Shown here in pieces: positions 15,058 through 22,537 of a DNA stretch of 32,411 nucleotides (position 1 is the stretch's first letter; each line of letters opens with the position of its first letter). The translations under genes and the position numbers were made by a program. The notes under the pieces are model-generated. The model saw nothing but the letters and a program-made list of their open reading frames with translations, had not been told where the DNA came from and ran no database searches. Source of the stretch: Ruminococcaceae bacterium OttesenSCG-928-A16 (GTDB taxonomy: Bacteria; Bacillota; Clostridia; Oscillospirales; Ruminococcaceae); assembly GCA_030267215.1 (NCBI GenBank), contig JAJDJP010000023.1:1-32411 (forward strand). The letters are read 5' to 3'.

Positions 15058-16260
15058 TTAATCGCTGCGCAAAGCCTCGATGGGATTGAGGCGTGCCGCT
15101 TTGCGGGCCGGGTAAATGCCAAAAAAGATGCCTATGGAAGATGAAATTAGCGCAATGCCAATTACCACCACCGGGTCTATCGATGCTTGGATGCCCATAA
15201 CACCACCCAGCGCAATACCCCCCCACACGCCCAGCACAATGCCAATTACGCCCCCCACAAAGGTAAGGGTAGCACTCTCGACTAAAAACTGGAACATAAT
15301 GGTGCGTGTTTTGGCCCCCAGCGCCTTGCGAATGCCTATTTCGCGGGTACGCTCGGTAACGCTTACCAGCATAATGTTCATAACACCAATGCCGCCCACC
15401 AGCAGGCTTATGGCGGCAATGGCCGCAATAATGGTGGTAAACAGCCCCATAACGCTGTTTATTTCGCTCATGTAGGCGCTAACGTCCATAATGGCGTAGT
15501 TGTCTCGCCCGGCATTGCCGTGCCGTAGCTCCAGGGTATTTACCGCTTGCTGGGCAAGCTGGCCACTTTTGGTTGTGTCCTCCCCTAGCAGCATAATTTG
15601 GTAATACGGTTCTGCCATGGCCTCGGTAACGCCGGCCAAGCTGCTAATAGGCACACTAATTTGTGCCGTTACGGTGCGGCTAAAGCTCATTTCGGTAGAT
15701 TTGGTAATGCCAATAATGGTAAATTCGTTGGTGCGCCCGTTTACCGTAAGCTGAATTTTCATGCCCACAACATTATCCGAGCCAAACAACTCCTGCGCGC
15801 CCTTCGAATCGATGGTGCACACCTTGCGGGCCGAGGCATAGTCGCCCTCGTTCCACAGCCGTCCTTTTTCTATGGTGCTGGGCATCACCAGGTTTAAATC
15901 TTCGTTGCCGGCGGTAATGCTGGCGTTTACATCTTCGCGGGTGCCACGGGCAGTGCCATTGGTAGAGGTTACCATGGAAACGCCACTTATCCCCGGTATT
16001 TTTTTAAGTGCCTCCACATCGCCATCGGTCATATAGTCGGCCCGGGTCATGTCCTCGCCGCCCATATAAATATACACCGAGCCATTGGAAATACCGGACA
16101 ATTGATCTTGCATGCTTTTTTGCCCGCCGCTACCAATGCACAGCACAATAATAACCGCTGCAATACCAATAATTATGCCCAGCATGGTTAAAAGCGAGCG
16201 CATTTTATTGCCAATTATATTTCTAAATGCCATCTTGGAATATTCTATTATCTGACGCAT
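15058..16260 (-). CDS. ABC transporter permease, MacB/FtsX family
   Basis: Membrane subunit of a MacAB-type tripartite export system. 400 aa: the first helix follows the N-terminal FRNIIGNKMRSLLTMLGIIIG, then a large extracytoplasmic MacB-PCD domain (about 45-270), and three C-terminal helices (about 275-390) with the FtsX signature VTERTREIGIRKALGAK and the end PARKAARLNPIEALR. No fused ATPase, so it is the split form usual in Firmicutes. It is the last gene after ATPase and adaptor; the gap to the adaptor gene is 51 nt. The substrate cannot be told from sequence; peptides, lipids or drugs are all known for the family. Confidence 0.93.
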   Translation of the reverse strand: MRQIIEYSKMAFRNIIGNKMRSLLTMLGIIIGIAAVIIVLCIGSGGQKSMQDQLSGISNGSVYIYMGGEDMTRADYMTDGDVEALKKIPGISGVSMVTSTNGTARGTREDVNASITAGNEDLNLVMPSTIEKGRLWNEGDYASARKVCTIDSKGAQELFGSDNVVGMKIQLTVNGRTNEFTIIGITKSTEMSFSRTVTAQISVPISSLAGVTEAMAEPYYQIMLLGEDTTKSGQLAQQAVNTLELRHGNAGRDNYAIMDVSAYMSEINSVMGLFTTIIAAIAAISLLVGGIGVMNIMLVSVTERTREIGIRKALGAKTRTIMFQFLVESATLTFVGGVIGIVLGVWGGIALGGVMGIQASIDPVVVIGIALISSSIGIFFGIYPARKAARLNPIEALRSD

Positions 16261-16311
16261 AGTGTCCCCTTTCCGCCAGTATGTATGCCTTGCTTATAAA
16301 TGGCGGCAGGG

Positions 16312-17820
16312 CTACCCAACCATCATTCCTACCATGCCGGTATTCTCGGCCGGGGCATTGGCGGGGTCGGTGCTAACATTGGCACCTTCTATTATATTTT
16401 GCGAGGCCAAAATCACCTCGTCGCCTTCCTGCAAACCTTCGGTTACTTCCACCATGGTATCGCTAGAAAGCCCAAGCGTAATGGTGCGGCGGTGCGCAAC
16501 ACCGTTTTCTACTATAAAGCAGTAGGTGCCGTCCACATCGGTATTGGCGGCCGAAATAGGAATAATAACAACATTGGCGGCTTCGCCGGTGGCAATTTCC
16601 ACACTGGCCTCCAGCCCCAGCACAATACTGGTATCGGGGTTGGTAATAGACACCTTTGCCCTTACCACGCTGCTGGTGGTAGACCCGCTTACCCCTTGGG
16701 TTGCCATGGCGTCAATCTGGGTAACCGTGCCCGAATACTGCTTACCAAGGGTGGTAATGGTGGCGCTTTGCCCCACCTTCACCCGCTCTAAATCGTACCG
16801 AGAAAGCTGCACAACCACATCTACTTTATCCAAACTTTCGATAACACATAGGGGGGAATACTGGCTGGCCAGGGTGCCTTTGCTGGCAGAAAGCGAGGTG
16901 ACCACGCCATTCATGGGGGCGCTTACCCCCTCTAGCCCCAGGTTCAGGTTTTCCCGCGCCATTTCTAGCGCAACGGCCGACGGCACCTGTGAAAGCTGGC
17001 TTTGCTTTTTGCCGTTCTCAGTCATCACGCCTTTTTTTGCGGTAGATTCCATGCCATCCAGCTGCGAAAGAATGGCCTTGTTGGCGGCATAATCTTGCTG
17101 TTGGGCGGCTAAATTTTGTGCAAGGGGGGCCAGTTGCGCATTTAGCTCAGCCAGTTTCTGCTGGGCAGCAATAAATTCAGGGGTTCCCTCTATAAGCCCT
17201 TCCATACTTGCCTGCAAGGCATCAATTTGTGCTTGCAGGGCAGCAATTTGCGGGGTTAATTCCTCTATTATATTTTGGGCAATGCCCTGTTGCTCTTTTA
17301 AATTGTTAATGCTGTTGGTATATTCGTTGGCTGTTTGCTGGCTTTCGTCGCTGGCTTCGGCTGCGGCCTGCGCCTGCAAAGAGGAAAGCCCGCTGTTGGC
17401 CGACGCCTGCCGATAGCTGCGTTCTAAATCGGTGGTATCGTAGGCAAACAAAGGCTGCCCGGCTTGTACGCTGCCACCCAGCACTACGTTTATCTCGGTA
17501 AGTGGGGCCGAAACCAGACTATAAACCGTAACTTTTTGGCCGGTGGTAAGCGTGCCGGTCGTATTTAAAGATTGCTGCACCGTGCCAATTTGGGCCGGCT
17601 GCACCTGCACATAGGTGGGCGCCGGGCCTTTTATAGCCCCCAGCACCATGTTTATAACAATGGCCAGCACCACTATAATGGCAATGGCCAGCCCAATAAT
17701 TTTACCTTTGCTTCGCTTTTTCTTTGGCGCAAAGCCTTCTATATGCATTTCGTAAGGCAGGGCCGGGGCGGGGGTTTGCTCCTGCTGCAATTCCTGCTCG
17801 TTTTGTTTTTTATCTGCCAT
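16312..17820 (-). CDS. Efflux adaptor (HlyD/MacA family)
   Basis: Extracytoplasmic adaptor of the ABC exporter. 502 aa: a cytosolic N-terminus (1-40, Gln/Glu- and then Lys-rich), one transmembrane anchor (about 41-63), a lipoyl-like half (VQQSLNTTGTLTTGQ, APLTEINVVLGGSVQAGQPL), a long coiled coil (about 133-290, repeated Ala/Gln/Leu heptads), the second lipoyl half (APMNGVVTSLSASKG), a beta-barrel (VVVQLSRYDLERVKVGQ) and a membrane-proximal domain (RRTITLGLSSDTMVEVTEGLQEGD). The insertion in the coiled coil makes it longer than E. coli MacA. Its start is 2 nt after the ATPase stop. Confidence 0.92.
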   Translation of the reverse strand: MADKKQNEQELQQEQTPAPALPYEMHIEGFAPKKKRSKGKIIGLAIAIIVVLAIVINMVLGAIKGPAPTYVQVQPAQIGTVQQSLNTTGTLTTGQKVTVYSLVSAPLTEINVVLGGSVQAGQPLFAYDTTDLERSYRQASANSGLSSLQAQAAAEASDESQQTANEYTNSINNLKEQQGIAQNIIEELTPQIAALQAQIDALQASMEGLIEGTPEFIAAQQKLAELNAQLAPLAQNLAAQQQDYAANKAILSQLDGMESTAKKGVMTENGKKQSQLSQVPSAVALEMARENLNLGLEGVSAPMNGVVTSLSASKGTLASQYSPLCVIESLDKVDVVVQLSRYDLERVKVGQSATITTLGKQYSGTVTQIDAMATQGVSGSTTSSVVRAKVSITNPDTSIVLGLEASVEIATGEAANVVIIPISAANTDVDGTYCFIVENGVAHRRTITLGLSSDTMVEVTEGLQEGDEVILASQNIIEGANVSTDPANAPAENTGMVGMMVG

Positions 17821-17822
17821 TG

Positions 17823-18524
17823 TTACAACACCTCGCTATTTTCCGGCAGTGGCCGGTCATCTACTTGTCCATCGGTAATGCGCACCATTCGCTCGGCCTT
17901 TTTTGCCAGCCCATTATCGTGGGTAATTAGCACAATGGTGTTGCCCTCTTGGTGCAGCTGGGTAATTAAATCAAACACAGCAGCACCAGCCTTGGTATCT
18001 AGGTTGCCGGTGGGTTCGTCGGCCAAAATAAGGGGGGGCTGGCCGGCAATGGCCCTTGCCACCGCCACACGTTGCTGCTGGCCGCCGCTCATCTCGTTGG
18101 GGCGGTGGCGCATACGGTCGGCAAGGCCCATGCGCGCCAGCGCTTCTTCGGCCATGTGGCGGCGCTTGGCAGCCGGCAGGCCCCGGTAAATAAGGGGCAG
18201 CTCTACATTTTCGTAGGCTGTTAGGTTTTGTATTAGGTTAAAGCTTTGAAACACAAAGCCAATCTGCTCGTTTCTAATTTCCGAAAGCTGATCGTCGTTC
18301 AGCATGCCAACATCGGTACCGTTTAGCAAATATTGCCCGGCTGTCGGCACATCCAAACAGCCAATCATATTCATTAAGGTAGATTTACCACTGCCCGAAT
18401 GCCCCACAATGGCAACAAACTCCCCCTTCTCAATCCGAAGATTCACGCCATCTAGGGCGCGCACCTCGTTTTCGCCGGGGTTATATATTTTATACAGGTT
18501 GTGTGTTTCAATTACCGGCTGCAT
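17823..18524 (-). CDS. ABC transporter ATPase, MacB/LolD type
   Basis: Powers the MacAB-like exporter. Walker A GHSGSGKST, Q-loop region GFVFQSFNLI, signature MSGGQQQRVAVARAIA, Walker B LILADEPTGNLD and the H-loop ITHDN are all intact. 233 aa from ATG 18524, which has GGGGAG 6 nt upstream. A further in-frame ATG at 18566 lacks a site and would add 14 residues foreign to the family. First gene of a three-gene operon (ATPase, adaptor, permease). Its promoter carries two inverted repeats, pointing to a dedicated regulator that is not encoded next to it. Confidence 0.95.
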   Translation of the reverse strand: MQPVIETHNLYKIYNPGENEVRALDGVNLRIEKGEFVAIVGHSGSGKSTLMNMIGCLDVPTAGQYLLNGTDVGMLNDDQLSEIRNEQIGFVFQSFNLIQNLTAYENVELPLIYRGLPAAKRRHMAEEALARMGLADRMRHRPNEMSGGQQQRVAVARAIAGQPPLILADEPTGNLDTKAGAAVFDLITQLHQEGNTIVLITHDNGLAKKAERMVRITDGQVDDRPLPENSEVL

Positions 18525-18606
18525 AGTTGGCTCCCCTTCTAAAAAACCACTGGGTACATGCCACAATTTTAACGTTGGGGCACGCTTCTGCGGCTCTCTT
18601 GTATCG

Positions 18607-18653
18607 TTGTATTAGCTGTTTAATACAATACGGTATTATTGCTAATTTGTCAA
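18607..18653 (-). promoter_or_regulatory. Promoter of the ABC efflux operon with operator over the -10
   Basis: On the minus strand: -35 TTGACA (18648-18653), 17-bp spacer, -10 TATTGT (18625-18630). The perfect inverted repeat TTGTATTA-N6-TAATACAA (18607-18628) covers the -10 and the start point, the position of a repressor site. Confidence 0.7.
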
Positions 18654-18654
18654 G

Positions 18655-18692
18655 GTATTCTTTGTTAAAAAAGCCAATTTCACAAAGAATAC
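18655..18692. repeat. Second inverted repeat upstream of the ABC efflux promoter
   Basis: Perfect 11-bp arms GTATTCTTTGT/ACAAAGAATAC (18655-18665, 18682-18692) with a 16-base spacer, beginning two bases upstream of the -35 box. It differs from the -10 operator and would suit an activator or a cooperating site. Confidence 0.55.
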
Positions 18693-18780
18693 ACTCTTTT
18701 TGCTTTGTCACAAAAAATAACGAGGCAGCAAGCGCTTTTTCTTCAAAAACTTCTCTCTATTGCCATAATATGTAAAGCAC

Positions 18781-18830
18781 AAAACCGCCCCTACCAAAAA
18801 CGCAAAACCATTTTTGGCAGGGGCAGTTTT
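18781..18830 (-). terminator. Terminator of the Rnf operon
   Basis: A 20-bp stem (18781-18800 with 18811-18830) and 10-nt loop. The two imperfect positions are G-U pairs on the minus strand but C-A mismatches on the plus strand. The minus-strand 3' arm ends in TTTTG. It lies 14 nt past the rnfB stop. Confidence 0.85.
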
Positions 18831-18843
18831 TAATTATATACCA

Positions 18844-19638
18844 TTATACAGCCTTGGGCACGGTAATGGCACGCACCGGGCACTCGTTTACACAGGCACG
18901 GCAGCCGGTGCACTTATCCAAATCGATGCGGGCCACGTTATCCCGCACTTTAATGGCGCCGCTGGGGCACACTTTTTCGCATTTCATGCAGCTAATGCAG
19001 CCTGCCGTGCAGGCTTTGCGGGTAATGGCACCACGCTGGTGGTTGGCGCACATAACCACCGGTTTTTCGCTCTCTTCACGTATCCAAATAACACGCTTAG
19101 GGCAAGCCGTGGCACAAGCACCGCAGCCGGTACATTTGGTCATATCTACCCGGGCCACGCCATCTTCCACCTCAATGGCATCAAACTTACAGGCCACCAC
19201 GCAGTCTCCATAACCAAGGCAGCCATACGGGCAGGTAGAAGAACCCCCATGCAGCGTAGCGCTGGCCGCACAGGTCTCAATTCCATCGTAGGTATACTGC
19301 CTGTCGCGGTGGGCAAAGGTGCCCTGGCAAGCCACAATGGCTTTTTGCTTGCCTACTTCGCCGGCATTTACGCCCATAATTTCGGCAACTGCTTCGGCTG
19401 TGGAAGCGCCGCCTGGTATGCACAGGTTAACCGCCGCGCCACTTTCTACCACAGCGCCTGCATAGTCGGCACAGCCGGCAAAGCCGCAAGCACCGCAGTT
19501 TACACTTGGTAAAACCTCTTGTATCAATTCTATACGTTCATCGGTTTGCACCTGCATAAAGTGGCTGGCAACCACCAAAACAATAGCACCTGCAAGCCCC
19601 AAAACAGTTACAATAACCACTGCTAAAAATACACTCAT
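18844..19638 (-). CDS. rnfB: Rnf complex subunit B (iron-sulfur, ferredoxin entry)
   Basis: Takes electrons from reduced ferredoxin into the membrane-bound, ion-pumping ferredoxin:NAD+ oxidoreductase. 264 aa: an N-terminal anchor (about 4-27), the first 4Fe-4S motif NCGACGFAGC plus a later Cys (Cys48, 51, 56, 73), then ferredoxin-like clusters in CPYGCLGYGDCVVAC, CTGCGACATACP, CTAGCISCMKCEKVCP and CTGCRACVNECP, suggesting five clusters in total. GGGAGG lies upstream of the ATG, and a stem-loop sits just before that site. Last gene of the operon, 75 nt after an unlisted 45-aa gene. Confidence 0.96.
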   Translation of the reverse strand: MSVFLAVVIVTVLGLAGAIVLVVASHFMQVQTDERIELIQEVLPSVNCGACGFAGCADYAGAVVESGAAVNLCIPGGASTAEAVAEIMGVNAGEVGKQKAIVACQGTFAHRDRQYTYDGIETCAASATLHGGSSTCPYGCLGYGDCVVACKFDAIEVEDGVARVDMTKCTGCGACATACPKRVIWIREESEKPVVMCANHQRGAITRKACTAGCISCMKCEKVCPSGAIKVRDNVARIDLDKCTGCRACVNECPVRAITVPKAV

Positions 19639-19655
19639 TCTGCTTTTCCTCCCAC

Positions 19656-19673
19656 CCCGCCATTAACGGCGGG
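19656..19673 (-). other. Stem-loop just before the rnfB ribosome binding site
   Basis: A perfect 6-bp CCCGCC/GGCGGG stem with a 6-nt loop (19656-19661, 19668-19673), directly upstream of the GGGAGG site of rnfB. It may stabilise the 5' end of a processed rnfB mRNA or tune its translation. Confidence 0.4.
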
Positions 19674-19713
19674 CGCTGTATAGGCAGCTAAATACAAAGG
19701 CCGCCTACTGGCC

Positions 19714-19851
19714 TTACGCTTTTTCTGTTTGGTCGTTTATTTCTGGCTGCTGGGGTTCTTCGGGGGTTACAAACTGGCACAGCACCACCATTAGCGCCGT
19801 GGTAATTAACCCAGCCAAAACAGCAATAATTGCCGCGGTTTGCATTCCCAT
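19714..19851 (-). CDS. 45-aa single-pass membrane peptide inside the Rnf operon
   Basis: No family recognised. The ORF lies between rnfA and rnfB on the operon strand: MGMQTAAIIAVLAGLITTAL begins a single hydrophobic helix (about 5-28), followed by an acidic, Pro/Gln-rich tail (VTPEEPQQPEINDQTEKA). A strong GGGAGG site lies about 7 nt before the ATG. It is separated by 89 nt from rnfA and 75 nt from rnfB, while all other rnf genes are tightly packed. The good ribosome binding site and the membrane-peptide character point to a real gene, possibly an accessory Rnf subunit; this is inference from position. Confidence 0.7.
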   Translation of the reverse strand: MGMQTAAIIAVLAGLITTALMVVLCQFVTPEEPQQPEINDQTEKA

Positions 19852-19940
19852 ATCGTATCCTCCCTGCAGCTTTAATTGGGGCAAATAAACAAATTATACT
19901 TGATTTGCTAAAAATATATTAACCTGCCCGCAAAATAATG

Positions 19941-20564
19941 TTACACAACAATGCCAAACAAGCTTTCTAGCAGGCCGCTAAAGCCCATAAAAGACAAACT
20001 GGTAATGCTGGCCGCCACCAATGTAATGGGCAGCCCTTCGAAGGGTTTGGGGGGCTTGGCGAGCTCTATTTTGCGGCGCACACCCGAGAATATTACCATG
20101 GCCAGCCCAAAGCCCACACCGGCGCCAAGGGCGCATAGCAACGCCTCGGGGTAGGTGTAGTAAGGGGCAGAGGGGTCTATTAGGCTGGGGGTTTCGATGT
20201 TAAGCATGGTAACGCCCAGCACAGCGCAGTTGGTGGTAATAAGCGGCAGATAAATACCCAAGCTTTTGTACAGCGGGGGTATAAATTTGCGCAGCGCAAT
20301 TTCTACCAATTGCACCAACACCGCAATAATTAAAATAAAGCTGATGTTATTCAGATATTCTAGCCCGTTTGGCACCAGCAAATAGGTGTAAACCGGCCAG
20401 GTAACTGCTGTAGAAAGCACCATTACAAAAATAACAGCGGCGCTCATTCCCACCGAGGAATCTAGCTTTTTGGATACCCCTAAAAAGGGGCAGATGCCAA
20501 GAAATTTAACCAGCACATAGTTGTTTACCAACACCATGCTAAAAAATATAAATGCTAGTTTCAT
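19941..20564 (-). CDS. rnfA: Rnf complex subunit A (integral membrane)
   Basis: One of the two antiparallel membrane subunits (with RnfE) at the centre of the Rnf ion pump. 207 aa and six predicted helices. NNYVLVKFLGICPFLGVSKK near the N-terminus holds the conserved Cys that, with its RnfE counterpart, ligates the intramembrane iron-sulfur cluster, and PLITTNCAVLGV holds the second. The end GLLESLFG is typical. Its ATG overlaps the rnfE stop (ATGA), so the two are translationally coupled. Confidence 0.96.
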   Translation of the reverse strand: MKLAFIFFSMVLVNNYVLVKFLGICPFLGVSKKLDSSVGMSAAVIFVMVLSTAVTWPVYTYLLVPNGLEYLNNISFILIIAVLVQLVEIALRKFIPPLYKSLGIYLPLITTNCAVLGVTMLNIETPSLIDPSAPYYTYPEALLCALGAGVGFGLAMVIFSGVRRKIELAKPPKPFEGLPITLVAASITSLSFMGFSGLLESLFGIVV

Positions 20565-21244
20565 GCTTCACCCACTCCTTTCGCCGGGCAGTTATCTGCC
20601 GAGGGGCAGGCACCGCATTGCAGGTTTACGTTTGGCTTGTTGCCCATTTTGGTTTCTAAAAAAATGGCAAGGGCCATAAAGCAGCCAAAAACAAAAAACC
20701 CGCCGGGTGGTAAAATGGCTACAGTTAAGGGCGATACTGCCTCTGGCATAATTTGGAAGCCCAGCAGGGTGCCCGCGCCAACCAGCTCGCGCACGGCGCT
20801 CATCAGCACCAGCACAATGGTAAAACCAAGACCCATGCCAAGGCCGTCTAATGCGCTTTTAAGCACACCGTTTTTGCTGGCAAACATTTCGGCACGGCCC
20901 AAAATAATGCAGTTTACCGTAATAAGCGGCAGGTACACGCCCAGGGCATCGTTTAAAGCGGGCACATAGGCTTTAATTAACATGTGCACCAGCGTTACAA
21001 AGCTGGCTATAATTACAATAAAAGCGGGCAGCCGCACCTGCGCGGGTATTAGCTTGCGCAGGGCCGAAATAACCATGTTGGAACAAATAAGCACAAAGGT
21101 GGCCGCAATGCCCATGCCAAGGCCGTTAAACACGGCGGTGGTAATGGCAAGGGTGGGGCAGGTGCCCAGCACCAGCCGCAGCACGGGGTTTTCTTTTAAA
21201 AGCCCGTTTACAAACACCCCAAAGTTGGTTGTTTTCCCTTTCAT
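20561..21244 (-). CDS. rnfE: Rnf complex subunit E (integral membrane)
   Basis: Partner of RnfA. 227 aa. NPVLRLVLGTCPTLAITTA and PLITVNCIILGRAEMFASKN contain the two conserved cysteines for the shared intramembrane cluster. Six helices are predicted, ending near residue 205. The C-terminal cytosolic tail carries LQCGACPSADNCPAKG, a Cys-x2-Cys-x7-Cys group that is not part of the core fold and might bind a metal. It starts 1 nt after the rnfG stop. Confidence 0.96.
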   Translation of the reverse strand: MKGKTTNFGVFVNGLLKENPVLRLVLGTCPTLAITTAVFNGLGMGIAATFVLICSNMVISALRKLIPAQVRLPAFIVIIASFVTLVHMLIKAYVPALNDALGVYLPLITVNCIILGRAEMFASKNGVLKSALDGLGMGLGFTIVLVLMSAVRELVGAGTLLGFQIMPEAVSPLTVAILPPGGFFVFGCFMALAIFLETKMGNKPNVNLQCGACPSADNCPAKGVGEA

Positions 21245-21245
21245 G

Positions 21246-22535
21246 CTATGCCACCTCCTTTGCTGCTGGCAGGGCCGCCAAGGCTGCCTCCACCGCGCTT
21301 AAAATGCCGTCGCTGGTATGGGTAACACCCGCTACCCCCTGCACACCGGCCGTGTCTTTTTGCCCAACGTATTGGTCTATATACTCTTGGTTCTCGCTCA
21401 TTTCCAGCCCAATGGTGGGGGTTTCTTTGCTGGTATCCAGCCACAGGGCGGTAATGGTTCCATCGTTATCCATTGCTACAGCGGCGTACAGGGTTTTTTC
21501 GCCCTGGCCTTGCGCCACCAGCACATAGGTGCCATCGTCGCCAAGGTAGGCGCCGGCAATTTTGTCGGCCTTTACCTCTAGCTGCTGCCAACTTTTTGCC
21601 TTTGGCATCAACTGGGCAAGCGCATCTTCTGGCAGGTTGTACGCCAGGGTACCACCCATAATATTAATATTATAGTAGTTGGTGGCGGCATTAATAGCGG
21701 TAAGCGCCGCATTGGTAGAAAGCGTAGCCGCGGCAATTCCATCAATATCGCTATTGTCCAGCGCTTTATCGGCAGAGCGACCGGTAAATTGCTGGGTAAA
21801 GTTTTTATCTGTAATTAATTTTTGGCCAAGGCCGGGGGTTTCGCCATTTTCTAAAAATTTTACACCCGCAATTTGTCCTTCGGCATTAATGGCAACCAGG
21901 GCCGGCACTTTTCCGCCATAGCCCTTGCCATACGCTCCCACAACATATCCTGCATCGCCATCGGCTTTGTAAACCGACATAATATTATCTGGCAGCGGCG
22001 TTGGGGTTACATTTTCAAAATTGGTGGCACTGGGTAGCAGTTCTTTGCGGGCGGCGTCCTCGGCCGCGGCGGCGTTTTGGGTTACCAGCGGCAGTGTAAT
22101 GCTGTTGGTTACCCCCAAAAGCAGGCTGGTAATTAGGCAAATAACCACCAACACTACTACGGGGCGCAGCCACACCTGCCATACCTCTGAGGTGGGTTTT
22201 GCAAGCTTTGCCTTGGCAGGCCCTGGTTTTGCCGCCGGGGCTTCTTCTGCGGTATCGGCCTGCTGCTGGGCAGCGGCTTTTTGTATTTCGTCCACCGGTA
22301 GTTGCCGGGTCCACACTTTTTTCTCTTCGGCTTTTTTAGCCGTAGCAGCCTCGGCAGCTTTTTCGGTTTTCGTTTCTGTTTCAGGTTCGGCTTTTTTAGC
22401 AGTTGGCTTGGCCGCCGCTTTGGCCGTTGGCTTTTTGGCGGCTGGCTTGGTTTCTTTTTTAGGGGCCGCCGGCTTTTTGTCCACCACTTCTTCTGTTACT
22501 TCTTGCCCTTTGGCTTTATTGGTTTCCTCGCTCAT
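21246..22535 (-). CDS. rnfG: Rnf complex subunit G, enlarged, with two FMN-binding domains
   Basis: RnfG carries a covalently bound FMN on the outer face and passes electrons through the Rnf complex. At 429 aa this one is about twice the usual length of about 200. Residues 1-115 are a Lys/Ala/Glu/Pro-rich cytosolic extension. One helix spans about 123-147. The first FMN domain (about 150-285) has ETPGLG and the flavinylation-type GIAAATLSTNA with Thr271, a variant of S-G-A-T. A second copy (about 320-420) has GTITALWLDTSKETPTIG and GVAGVTHTSDG with Thr405. The start is 2 nt from the rnfD stop. Subunit identity is secure; whether both threonines carry FMN is unknown. Confidence 0.92.
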   Translation of the reverse strand: MSEETNKAKGQEVTEEVVDKKPAAPKKETKPAAKKPTAKAAAKPTAKKAEPETETKTEKAAEAATAKKAEEKKVWTRQLPVDEIQKAAAQQQADTAEEAPAAKPGPAKAKLAKPTSEVWQVWLRPVVVLVVICLITSLLLGVTNSITLPLVTQNAAAAEDAARKELLPSATNFENVTPTPLPDNIMSVYKADGDAGYVVGAYGKGYGGKVPALVAINAEGQIAGVKFLENGETPGLGQKLITDKNFTQQFTGRSADKALDNSDIDGIAAATLSTNAALTAINAATNYYNINIMGGTLAYNLPEDALAQLMPKAKSWQQLEVKADKIAGAYLGDDGTYVLVAQGQGEKTLYAAVAMDNDGTITALWLDTSKETPTIGLEMSENQEYIDQYVGQKDTAGVQGVAGVTHTSDGILSAVEAALAALPAAKEVA

Positions 22536-22537
22536 GG

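Noticed and set aside
15058-18524. Naming the exporter lol or a bacteriocin/lantibiotic immunity system
   Set aside because: The ATPase and permease families overlap with these, but the HlyD-type adaptor gene and the absence of precursor-peptide or sensor-kinase genes favour a general MacAB-like exporter of unknown substrate.
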